NCBI GenBank assembly: GCA_003013855.2
Contig: ML058342.1
Span: 2,355,120 to 2,419,119, forward strand
Source of the DNA: Liriodendron chinense
Taxonomy: Eukaryota; Streptophyta; Magnoliopsida; Magnoliales; Magnoliaceae
Reading direction: 5' to 3'
DNA length: 64,000 nt
Below the pieces are notes generated by a model that saw nothing but the letters and a program-made list of their open reading frames with translations, did not search any database and was not told the origin of the DNA. Every line of letters starts with the position of its first letter. The stretch's first letter is position 1. Below, in pieces: positions 55,936 to 64,000 of this stretch. A program made the position numbers and the translations under genes.

Positions 55936-57531
55936 ATGCGTGAGTACATTAATGAAAATAATACAGATGTTGAGACACCATGTAAGACGATGGGGGAATA
56001 CCGGAACGAAGCAAAATCGCATAATCATTCGGGAAAAACATTACGTGATCACTGGATTGAAAATAACATGAGTGTTCCACCGGTTATGGTAGGAGGTGTG
56101 CAACAACAAAAGGAACGGGTGCATAGTGGCCAACTGGTTAAGACAATGCGTGATCACTTCTACGGATATGCCTATCAACCATCATATAACTCTTCATCCT
56201 ACAATGCGTACGGTCTTAATTGGGAAAACCACCATTCTCCTTGTTCAAGGGACGAACCAACCGTGGTTATTAACAATCACCTTAAAACGTCTTCCTCTTG
56301 TGATGCCATGTATACACAAATACTTGAGAAAATATGTAAAGAGTATGTAGAGGAACAATCAAATCAAGCTTACTCGCCGTCTTGTGAAGACGTTGAGCCC
56401 GAAATTGGGGGCATCAAATCAATCCCCTTTAATGAGGAGGATGGGGCTACCCAAGTCCCACCTTCTTTAGATTTAATGGATGGATTTTTAGAGGAGATTG
56501 ATTTCGATGATCCCAATGTCATCATCAATTATGGTGAGTCCATTATCTCTTTTGGATGGTGATGAAGAGATTTCAATGACGTTGACGAACCCAAGGAATT
56601 CATAAAATTTGAAAGCGGTAGTGGGGTTGCCTATAATGAGGGTTTGGTGAATGGTTATGAACCTATGGTTTCTTTTTCCCAAGGGCATAATGATTATGAG
56701 TCTCTAGAGGATATGCATGCTAAAGAGATGGCCGAGGTTGATATTTTTGAGTCACTCCACCAACTTGACATGCTTAATTTTAATGTGGAGAATGAGACTC
56801 CCATGAGTGAAAATTCAGATTCTTTGGATGAATGCTTGGCTCACTTCGAAAATTCAAACGACCCTATTATTCAAGAGATTGTTAAAGCCTTGCATACTTC
56901 CGACTTGGTGCCTCATACTAGTTATGGAGAACCTAGTTTAGAAGAATTTCACTCCATGGAGGGCGAGTCCCTCACCATCAAAATTGAATTTTTGCACTCA
57001 CTCAAGCAAGATCATGATCCTTCATCCTACTATCTCGATTTCCTAGAAGAATGCTTGGCCCACTCTTATGATCTTGATGATGAGATGATTAAGGAGTTGA
57101 ATATTTTGTTAGACACGGTGTCGGTGCCGGTGCCGGAAGAACACTATTCCACTGATTTACACTCTTTACCATTGTTTGTGGAAGCACCGTACAATTATGA
57201 AATTATGGAGGAGACAACTTTAACAAATGAAAACTTGATAAATGTCTCTCCACCATCATGGGTCCTTCAGCCCATTGAAAATTCTAATTGGGAGGACCCA
57301 TTTTTAATTAATCATAACCCAAATCAGAATTTGAGGAGATATCTTTTTGCTGCTCTTATCTCCTCCTTTTTTGCATGTGGTGCACAATACGATTGGACTT
57401 CAATGATAAGAAGCACACATGTTTACTGTCAAGCAGGACTTTGGATGACCTCAGTCCTATACAAGAATCGTCTCCTTTGCAGACTTGATTTTTTATCGGC
57501 TAATGAACAACCATTAACGGTCCTAGTTTAA
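55936..57531 (+). pseudogene. Long retroelement ORF of unknown function, two adjacent TGA stops
   Basis: One frame runs from 55936 to TAA at 57529-57531 (about 530 codons), broken only by TGATGA at 56560-56565, where TGG TGG is the simplest ancestor. The N-terminal part repeats a theme of the type KTMREYxNE / TLRDHWIENN / KTMRDHFYGYAYQPS. The centre and C-terminal part are acidic (LDECLAHFENSND and LEECLAHSYDLDD are internal repeats). Near the end is a hydrophobic stretch (YLFAALISSFFACGAQYDW). I see no Zn knuckle, protease or RT. Its place just after a gypsy LTR and primer site suggests the gag position of a non-autonomous large derivative, but it does not look like gag. No function is claimed. 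Confidence 0.6.
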
Positions 57532-57879
57532 GGCCCTACGTATACTCCTGCCAGAGTCTCCCTACGGAGACTAACACATACTCACCTATGTCCGGTGAAT
57601 TTAGCCCTACACAAAAGCCTAAGTCCTAATCCAAGAACCTATCGAGTTCGGTAATTAAACTCCCATACTCAATCCTACACAAGGAAAGAGCATGTATGGA
57701 CTCTTACAATTGACAACTTGTCGAATTAAGTCCCTTTTGATGCGCCTTCTTCCCGTTACTTCTTCATGCTCTCTCATGCTTGAATCAGTTCCTCGTTGCT
57801 CCCCTAATCAATTATATCAAATGGTCCAGCTCTATGATCAAACACTGTACATGCAATGCTCCACCGAGGTGACTAAGGT
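57532..57879 (+). other. Stretch after the unknown ORF
   Basis: No recognisable gene; short ORFs only. Probably non-coding interior of the same retroelement up to the copia LTR. Confidence 0.35.
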
Positions 57880-58703
57880 GATGGGAGTTGGTAAAATTTC
57901 TACAACCTAAGGATGGGATTTGATTCCATGTTTTGGATTTACTGGGATGGGCCTCCTAGAGAATTTAGACATGATTTTACATATTGAGATTGGTGTCTAA
58001 ACTTTAAGAATGAAATAGATCAAATTCATCTCCATTTTGAACCTTGAATGCTCTTGCTTGTGATAAATCACAAGGGATATGACTTGAATTTCTTAGGATT
58101 AGAGCCTCTAATGGTATGAAGTTGTGGTGGCTTCTAATGCACTAAAAATCCATCGAAATGCCCAAAGTTTGAATGCCTAATATATAGACTTTAAGTTCCA
58201 ACGGTAAAAAAAGGGCAAAAATGACTAACTGTCGCTTGGTCGACCTGAGCATTCGATCGGTCGATAATGACCTTTGATCAGTTGAGCCTTAAATGAATTC
58301 TAGGCATAAACTCATTGGACTGTTTTTTTGGCCAGTTTGGTTGGTCAACATCGATCGAGCATGTGCTTGACTGGTTCATAATACCAAGAAAACTGTTGTT
58401 TTGTGTAGTTTGTTTCACAACAGTTTGGATCCTCTAGAGCCTTACGAGTTGTGATCTTTTAGGGGTCCTAAGGCTGATGAATGACAAATCTAATGGTTTA
58501 CCTATTTAGGGTGTGGTCATATGGAGGGTAGGTTATTTTGGATCTAAGGGTTAGGGACACCAAGGCACCTCATTTCCCTGTTTCTTCTTGATGCTTCTTG
58601 TCTTCTTGTCTCTTTGGTCTTCTGCTTCCAATGGCTCAACCGACATACTGACACATAGATTCACGTGATTGACAAACAAGGTGCATAAATCAATGCACTA
58701 ACA
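57880..58703 (-). repeat. Copia (SIRE-like) LTR, minus
   Basis: Minus-strand start TGTTAGTGCATTGATTTATG at 58703, immediately after the polypurine tract GACAAAGGGAGAGAT (plus 58704-58718). The end is put at TGATGGGAGTT (57880), read as CCCATCA on the minus strand, but is not proven. Contains GGTCGACC/CGATCGGTCGA words at 58237-58265 and 58345-58380. Confidence 0.7.
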
Positions 58704-59040
58704 ATCTCTCCCTTTGTCAATTACGTGACAAAAATTAACTTACCAAAACAACTAATACAATTACATGAAAATGAAAAATATGACAACTCAAATACATTAA
58801 GACATGCAACTCTTGCAATGCTCCCCCTTAATTTGCTCCACCTAAGTCCATCAATTCCCTACAATAACAAATAGATTTTGCATAACAGAATACAACTTAT
58901 TTCAATCGGACTTGACCTTTCTCCCACTTTTTGTCAGTACTTGACAAAGAGTTAATTCCATAAAACCATACAAGATATACTAATAATTTGAGAATTATGG
59001 TAAACTCTATAAGTAATAGATTTACCAATTTAAGCATATA
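58704..59040 (-). repeat. 3' internal end of the copia element
   Basis: The AT-rich DNA has no ORF but repeats CTCCCxCTTTTTGTCA-like words (58705 and 58921), as in the spacer before SIRE-type LTRs. pol is missing. Confidence 0.5.
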
Positions 59041-59084
59041 TTAATAAGGGATTAGGGTGCATATATTCAATCAACATATGGACC

Positions 59085-59300
59085 ATACAACTTGGAGTCG
59101 CCATTAGCCAATTAGCTTGAAATCCCACAGTTAGCTAGAACCTACAAAATCTGTAAAAATCAGAGAACCCGGAGACTCTCATGCTTTAAATTGACTCCTT
59201 ATCTGCAACCCGGGATTCCGAGTAAGGGACCTCGGTTACAGAGAGGGAAGGTGTTAGGCACCCCCTCTACCCATATGAGTGTACGGTCTCTACTTCGTGT
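59085..59300 (+). repeat. Conserved gypsy leader segment (TTGGAGTCGCCA... GTGTTAGGCACCCC)
   Basis: TTGGAGTCGCCATTAGCC at 59091 and GAGGGAAGGTGTTAGGCACC at 59243 are landmarks of a widespread plant gypsy (Tat-like) non-coding region. It shows another retroelement on the plus strand here, without coding sequence. Confidence 0.6.
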
Positions 59301-59375
59301 GGTAAGCTGATTTTAGGGAATAAAATAATAAGAAGCAAAGTATTTAAAATAGGACTAAGTAGACTCAGATTTGTA

Positions 59376-59620
59376 ATGCCATAGGGTCCGGAATTCCGAC
59401 AAGCCACAGAGAGCATACATCTAGATAATGTCTAGAAAAGAAAGGGGGTTGAGAGGAGATGTGATGATGCGAGAATGATATGTAAGAGGACTTAGGCTAC
59501 CATGAGTTTCTAATGTGATGGGATCCGGAGTTTCGAAAAGTCACAGAGCATACATTCAATGACAACCTAGAGAAGCAGGGGGTTGAGAAGGGAAATGGTG
59601 ATGCGATCTACGATATATGA
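59376..59620 (+). repeat. Imperfect tandem duplication, about 135 bp
   Basis: Two copies share AATGYRATRGGRTCCGGARTT, then AGYCACAGAG, GCATACAT, ACCTAGAGAAG-like sequence and GGGGTTGAGA, starting near 59378 and 59512. Confidence 0.75.
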
Positions 59621-60029
59621 ATGCAAATGATGATGACTCGATTTTTTGTTTGCAGCTCGAAGTAGCTTGAAAATTTAGGTGCACCACGGCCTGAAAGAGT
59701 TGACCCAAGTGGGCTAAACGGTTAGGAGAAGGCTATAGGAGGCTAAGAGGGAGGCTGAAATGGATGAAGGCTTGAAAGTTTAGCTCACCTCTCAATCTCC
59801 TTCCCACTCTCTCACTTCACTCTTAGAGCCTGTTTGTTAAATCTAAAGTATGAAGCTCGAATCTGAAATCTGAATCCGAAGTCTAGATCTGAAGTTAGAA
59901 AACATGTTTGGTAACTGTATGAAATAAGTTTTGAAGTCTGAAAATTAAGTATTGAATCTTAAACACCCGTTTGTTAAAAAAGAATGAAATAACTGAAATC
60001 TGTTAATTTGTCACATTTGCCCCTGTCCC

Positions 60030-60330
60030 ACATGAAACAGTCTTGATTGAATCCCTACCATTAAAAACTTCATGGATTCCACCGGAATTTTTTTTGCCAT
60101 CTAACTAGTTCATAAGGTCATAAAACATAGATGAAGAGACTACACAAATATCATCTTGATCCAAATCTTTTGTGGCCCACAAGAAATTTTTAATGGTCAA
60201 TTACCACTATTTCCCGTACTATGGTCCAATTTAGATTTGGATATGCTTCATTTTTTGGATCATGCGCTAAAATGAGTTTTTAATATGGATGGACTTGGAC
60301 TTAGTCACATACATAATGGTGGGCCCCACA
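60030..60330. mobile_element. MULE MITE copy P, left half lost
   Basis: Begins near the hinge (CCATTAAAAACTTCATGG) and runs to CATAATGGTGGGCCCCAC at 60329. Confidence 0.75.
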
Positions 60331-60409
60331 ATCAGGATTCCAACCCACCTTAGTGGATCCTGGGATGCAGAATGCCAGCTAACGATGTCAGTAGCCCATA
60401 ATTACTGGA

Positions 60410-60825
60410 TGATGTTGCGTGGCCCTCACCATAATGTATGTGTTTTATCCGCGCCTTCCATTCAGATTTGCATATCATTTTAGGGAATGATCCCAAAAAT
60501 GAGGAAGATCCAAAGGTTATGTGGACCACACATAAGAAACAGTGGTGATTGAACACCCACCATTAAAAGCTTCATGGGACCTCAAAAGCTTTGAATGAAG
60601 CTGATATTTGTGTTTTCCTTTCATCCAAAAGGTTGGATGGTTAATAAACATTGCAGCGGGCCCTACGAATTTTTAATGGTGGGCATTCAATCACCATTGT
60701 TTTCCTATGGTGTGCTCCACTTGAGATTTGGATCTATCTCAGTTTTGGGCTCATGCCACATAATAATCTAGAAAAATAGATGGACAGCGTGGATAAGCAC
60801 ATATATCATGGTGGGCCACAGAGCA
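60410..60825. mobile_element. MULE MITE copy Q
   Basis: From GTGGCCCTCACCATAATGTA to ATATCATGGTGGGCCACAG. Palindromic halves are obvious: AGTGGTGATTGAACACCCAC on the left against GGGCATTCAATCACCATTG on the right. Confidence 0.82.
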
Positions 60826-60919
60826 TTGTCTAGTAGCCACCATGCTAATAGGCAATCCGCCTCTGGATCTAGGATGCGATTTCTTAGTGCTCTGTGCTGT
60901 GTTGATCACATCACTAAGT

Positions 60920-61350
60920 TATGTGAGCCCCACCATGAGTATGTGTTATATTCACATTTTACATCTATTTGGCGATATCATTTTAGGTCATGAGCCAAAA
61001 AATGAGGCAAATCCAAAGCTCGAGTGGGCCATAAAATAAAAAACAATGCAGACAATGATTCCTACCGTTGAAACCTTCCTATGCTCCACCATAATGTTTA
61101 TTTGTCATCCAATGTGTTTATGAGGTCATAAAGACTTGGATGAAGGAAAAAAATATGAGGTTGATTCAAAACTTCTATGGCCCCAAAATGTTTTCAATGG
61201 TAGACATTCAATCCCCCCTGCTTTCCATGGTGCGATCCACTTGAGCTTCAGATCTGCCTCATTTTTGGGCCCATGCTCTAAAAGTATCTCTTAAAATGAT
61301 CAAACACTATGGATATAACACACACATCATAGTAGAGCCCCATAGAACTT
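60920..61350. mobile_element. MULE MITE copy R
   Basis: From GTGAGCCCCACCATGAGTATG to CATCATAGTAGAGCCCCATAG, with ATCCAAAGCTCGAGTGG reversed as CCACTTGAGCTTCAGAT. Confidence 0.82.
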
Positions 61351-61469
61351 GGAGATGTCAACACATTAGGGGCGTCAGCGTGTGCACACCATGCAATCTG
61401 TTTCTCAAAATCGACTAGGATTGGGTACTACCCAACTAGGACCTAGTTGGAGACGGACGGTCCTGTTAA

Positions 61470-61890
61470 GGGCTCTGTGGGGCCTACCTTGATGTATATG
61501 TTTTATCCACATCGTCCTTCGATTTTTCCATATCATTCTAGGGCATAAGATAAAAAGTGAGGCAAATCTAAGGCTTAAGTGGACCCCACTACAAGAAACA
61601 ATGAAAATTGGGAGCTTACCATTAAAATGTTCCTAGGGCCTCAGAAGGCTATGACCAAGCTGTTATTTGTGTTTTCCCTTCATCCAGGTCTTTATGACCT
61701 TATGAAGAAGTTAGATGACAAATAAACCTCATAGTGGACCCTAGGAAGGTTTCAAGGGTAGTTGTTCAATTACCACTGATCTTTGTGGCTTGGTCCACTT
61801 GAGCTTCGGATATCCCTCGTGTTGTAGAATAATATGAAAAAGTTGATGGACAGTGTGGATTTAACACATAAATCTTGGTAGGGCTAGAGA
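61470..61890. mobile_element. MULE MITE copy S
   Basis: From CTGTGGGGCCTACCTTGATG to AATCTTGGTAGGGCTAGAG. Same order of blocks as copies Q and R. Confidence 0.8.
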
Positions 61891-62165
61891 AGTTACACAC
61901 ATTAAAAGTTGGGTTGTATATTACGTAATCTATTTAAAAATCTCTCTCACAATGGTAGTTTTGGAAGTAAAAAATTTGATTTTTAGAAGAAATCATGGAG
62001 CGCGTTCTATATTCCGCATTAAGCCAGACCTCCCTTATGGAAAAAATTCCATGAAAATCATGGAGCATTTTCTGAATTCAGAGTTAACAAACAACTCTTA
62101 ACGTAGAGTGCCTTCAAGTTCCGTAGTATGTGATTTTTTTTTAAGTGTTAACAAATAGGCCCTTA

Positions 62166-62709
62166 CTCTCCTTCTCTTGATTTTGGTGTGTGAAAAAAAG
62201 GAGAGGAATGGGGTATTTATAGCCCCTTTGGTGACTTCTTGGTTATTTTTGGGGTTATGAAGGGTAAAAGATGATGTGGTAGCCTAGAATTGGCGGAAGG
62301 GAAGGAGATGCCACATGACATTCTCTTATGAGTTAGAAAGGCGGGTAAATTGATAAATAGTGACCTTTTTGAGGCAATAGGGGGTCCACTATAGCTATCT
62401 CTCTAGGGAGAGCAACAATTATGACTCTAAGCACAACTCTCGATAGGAAATGGTAATTTGCTTACTGCTGGTGGTAGTCAAACTATCGCCAACGGTAGTC
62501 AAACTACCTCCTCCCAATTGCCTTGTTCCAAAATTTTGGTTAGTTTCTCTAATTGGCCTCATATTTTTCAAATGAACCGTGGTTCTAAATTGGGGTGGTT
62601 CTAGTGAGTGCTATTTATGTTTTGGGTTTTTCCACATTTGGTTTAAGTTTGGCTTGATTTTGTTTCAAATTTACCCAAATTTGAGGTTTCCACTTAGGCT
62701 AAGTTTAGC
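62166..62709. other. Intergenic DNA between two Harbinger elements
   Basis: No gene. Contains CTGGTGGTAGTCAAACTATCG / ACGGTAGTCAAACTACC, a short local repeat at 62470-62507. Confidence 0.4.
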
Positions 62710-62712
62710 TTA

Positions 62713-63418
62713 GGGCCTGTTTGATTTTTCTCCTCAACTGTAATTACCGTGTAAATGGGTAATGATTATTTACCTAGGTAATTACTGCATCATTCCCCAT
62801 GAAGACAGTGACGGTTACTTTTCCTAACACTAAAATCGAGAAAGTTTGTACAATAAATGTGGGGCCCATTGTGATGTATGTGGCTTATCCACACTGTCCA
62901 TTCGTTATGCCAGTTGAATTTAGAACGTGGACCAAAAAATGAGGCAGATCCAAAGCTCAAGTGGACCACACCAAAAGAAACAGTGGGAATCAAGCACGTA
63001 CCATTAAAAACTTCTTGGGGGCCTAAAAGATTTGGATCAAGCTGAAATTTATGTTTTCCCTTTATCCATATCTGTGTGACCATATGAACCGGTTAGATGA
63101 TGAATAAACCTCAATGAGGGCCCAATGAAAGAAATTACTTTCAACAGTGGACGAAATAAGACCACTGTTTCCTTTCGTACGGGCCATTTGAGTGTTAGAT
63201 TTGCCTCATTTTTTTGCTCATGCCCCAAAATGTGCTAATAAAACATATGAACGGCGCTGATATATCATATACATTATGGTGGGGCCCACAGGTTTGAGTC
63301 AACACTTTTGGACCGATTTTCAAGGTGGAATTACCCGCCCATTTCCAAACAAGGTGTTTCACCACATATTTACCATTTACCACGTATTTACGTGTATCAT
63401 GGAAAATCAAACAGGCCC
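62713..63418. mobile_element. PIF/Harbinger MITE, TSD TTA, with nested MULE MITE
   Basis: Left end GGGCCTGTTTGATTTTTC and right end GGAAAATCAAACAGGCCC are inverted repeats differing at one position. TTA flanks it at 62710-62712 and 63419-63421. The inner ends GTAAATGGGTAATGATTA and CCATTTACCACGTATTTAC are related. Confidence 0.93.
62852..63292. mobile_element. MULE MITE copy T inside Harbinger
   Basis: From AATGTGGGGCCCATTGTGATG to ATTATGGTGGGGCCCACAG, with a full palindromic body (AAAGCTCAAGTGGACC on the left; GTCCAAAGATC-type hinge; CCATTTGAGTGTTAGATTTG on the right). Nested within the Harbinger MITE. Confidence 0.85.
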
Positions 63419-63421
63419 TTA

Positions 63422-63690
63422 GGTTTTGGCTAAGGCTTGAAAGAAGCTTTGGGATGGCTAAGGCTTAGGAATGGTTTAGGGTTTAGGTATGGTTTAGAGT
63501 TTAGGTATGATTCTTAAGAACCATCCATGCTTCATTAAGTTGATAGCCTGGGTGGGGTGTCTATAGGTGGTCCCACACAATTACCTTCCAACTGTTGAAA
63601 GTGTGGAGTGTGGTGGTCCCCTTCTCTTGAAAAAGGGTTTAGGTAAAATGTCCTCAGCTGTGGTAGGGCCCTATATAAAGGGCCTTCTGA
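63422..63690 (+). repeat. GGTTTAGGGTTTAGGTAT short repeats and flank
   Basis: Tandem TGGTTTAGGGTTTAGGTA / TGGTTTAGAGTTTAGGTA copies at 63473-63509, next to GGCTAAGGCTT repeats (63429-63470). No gene to 63690. Not a telomere array: only two units. Confidence 0.7.
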
Positions 63691-63694
63691 CAAC

Positions 63695-63865
63695 TTCCGT
63701 GGGGTCTACTAGATGATCATGACTGAAATCCACCCCGTCTAGTCAATTATGATTTTAATTTCTCGGCATAGGTGAGGGGGGAAAAATCATAGATGGACCA
63801 CGACAGAAGAAATAGTTGGCACTGAACGCCTAATGTTAACACTATTTGTGGGCCACAGAGGGCTT
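63695..63865. mobile_element. MULE MITE copy U, left half only
   Basis: CCGTGGGGTCTACTAGATGATC... CACCCCGTCTAGTCAATT... ATAGATGGACCACGACAGAAG... GTGGGCCACAGAGGG: the left half of the family, decayed. The right half is absent before the window ends. Confidence 0.6.
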
Positions 63866-64000
63866 CAAACAGAAATGAAAAAAATATCCTTTGCGGTTTC
63901 ACAACTGCCCGATGCTCGGGCATTTTCCCCTGAAAATTTTTAAAATACGCCAGAGAACTAAAAATAAGAGAATGGGAAGGGAGGCCATTTGCTAGAATTG

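Larger units (their letters stand above)
59826..62162. mobile_element. PIF/Harbinger element, TSD TTA, carrying MULE MITEs
   Basis: Left end GAGCCTGTTTGTTAA and right end TTAACAAATAGGCCC are inverted repeats; TTA flanks it at 59823-59825 and 62163-62165. Outer parts (59826-60010, 61920-62162) are Harbinger; the middle holds four MULE MITE copies. No transposase or Myb-like ORF. Confidence 0.88.

Noticed and set aside
63470..63510. GGTTTAGGG words as an interstitial telomere
   Set aside because: Only two imperfect units, alternating with TTTAGGTAT; too short to support telomeric origin.

Overview
This window is nuclear DNA of a flowering plant, with one intact host gene set in a dense field of transposable elements. 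Plant origin is shown by an intron-rich nucleobase-ascorbate transporter gene with GT-AG introns, and by plant-type Ty3/gypsy, Ty1/copia, L1-like and RTE-like LINE, hAT, PIF/Harbinger and Mutator-like (MULE) repeats. The abundant palindromic MITE carrying GTGGGCCC-type ends reminds me of magnoliid genomes, but that lineage guess is weak and rests on memory.

Layout. 1-3552: 3' part of a decayed Ty3/gypsy chromovirus (RT, RNase H, integrase, chromodomain, 3' LTR). 3660-9313: an L1-type LINE split by a hAT element (6310-9229, 8-bp target duplication) that is itself loaded with four MULE MITEs. 9313-12395: a hAT element with a broken BED-finger transposase, cut by a rearranged copia remnant. 12389-16985: MULE MITEs, a second hAT remnant, a gypsy integrase tail on the minus strand, and a head-to-tail MITE array. 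17200-23002: a second gypsy family (three LTRs, one gag remnant) invaded by a solo LTR of the first chromovirus family (20018-20891, TSD AAAGC) and by a hAT MITE (21298-22079, TSD ATTGTGGC). 23340-29786: a hAT end, a very small TRIM-like element, an RTE-like LINE fragment, a diverged LTR, and a second L1 LINE whose middle holds a 33-base G run and a corrupted duplicate that looks like an assembly error. 29790-34740: low-information DNA with a possible 3' gene fragment, a small Harbinger MITE and an RTE 3' end.

35195-46879 (minus strand) is the one gene I can reconstruct completely: 14 exons, 1617 nt of coding sequence, 538 residues, a NAT6-type nucleobase-ascorbate (xanthine/uracil permease family) membrane transporter. 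All exon phases close and every junction is GT-AG. Its introns carry a hAT element, a LINE tail, a Harbinger MITE and a copia LTR, and intron 1 contains a 61-bp tandem duplication of the exon 2 splice acceptor. Its pyrimidine/purine-rich leader and putative promoter lie at 46880-48050.

48095-64000: more MULE MITEs (one nested with a perfect 9-bp TSD), two gypsy LTR regions with an Asp-type primer binding site, a long ORF of unknown function interrupted by two adjacent TGA codons, a SIRE/copia-type LTR, a conserved gypsy leader segment, and two PIF/Harbinger elements (TTA target duplications) that each contain MULE MITEs. I saw no bacterial-type system, CRISPR array, rRNA or convincing tRNA gene.
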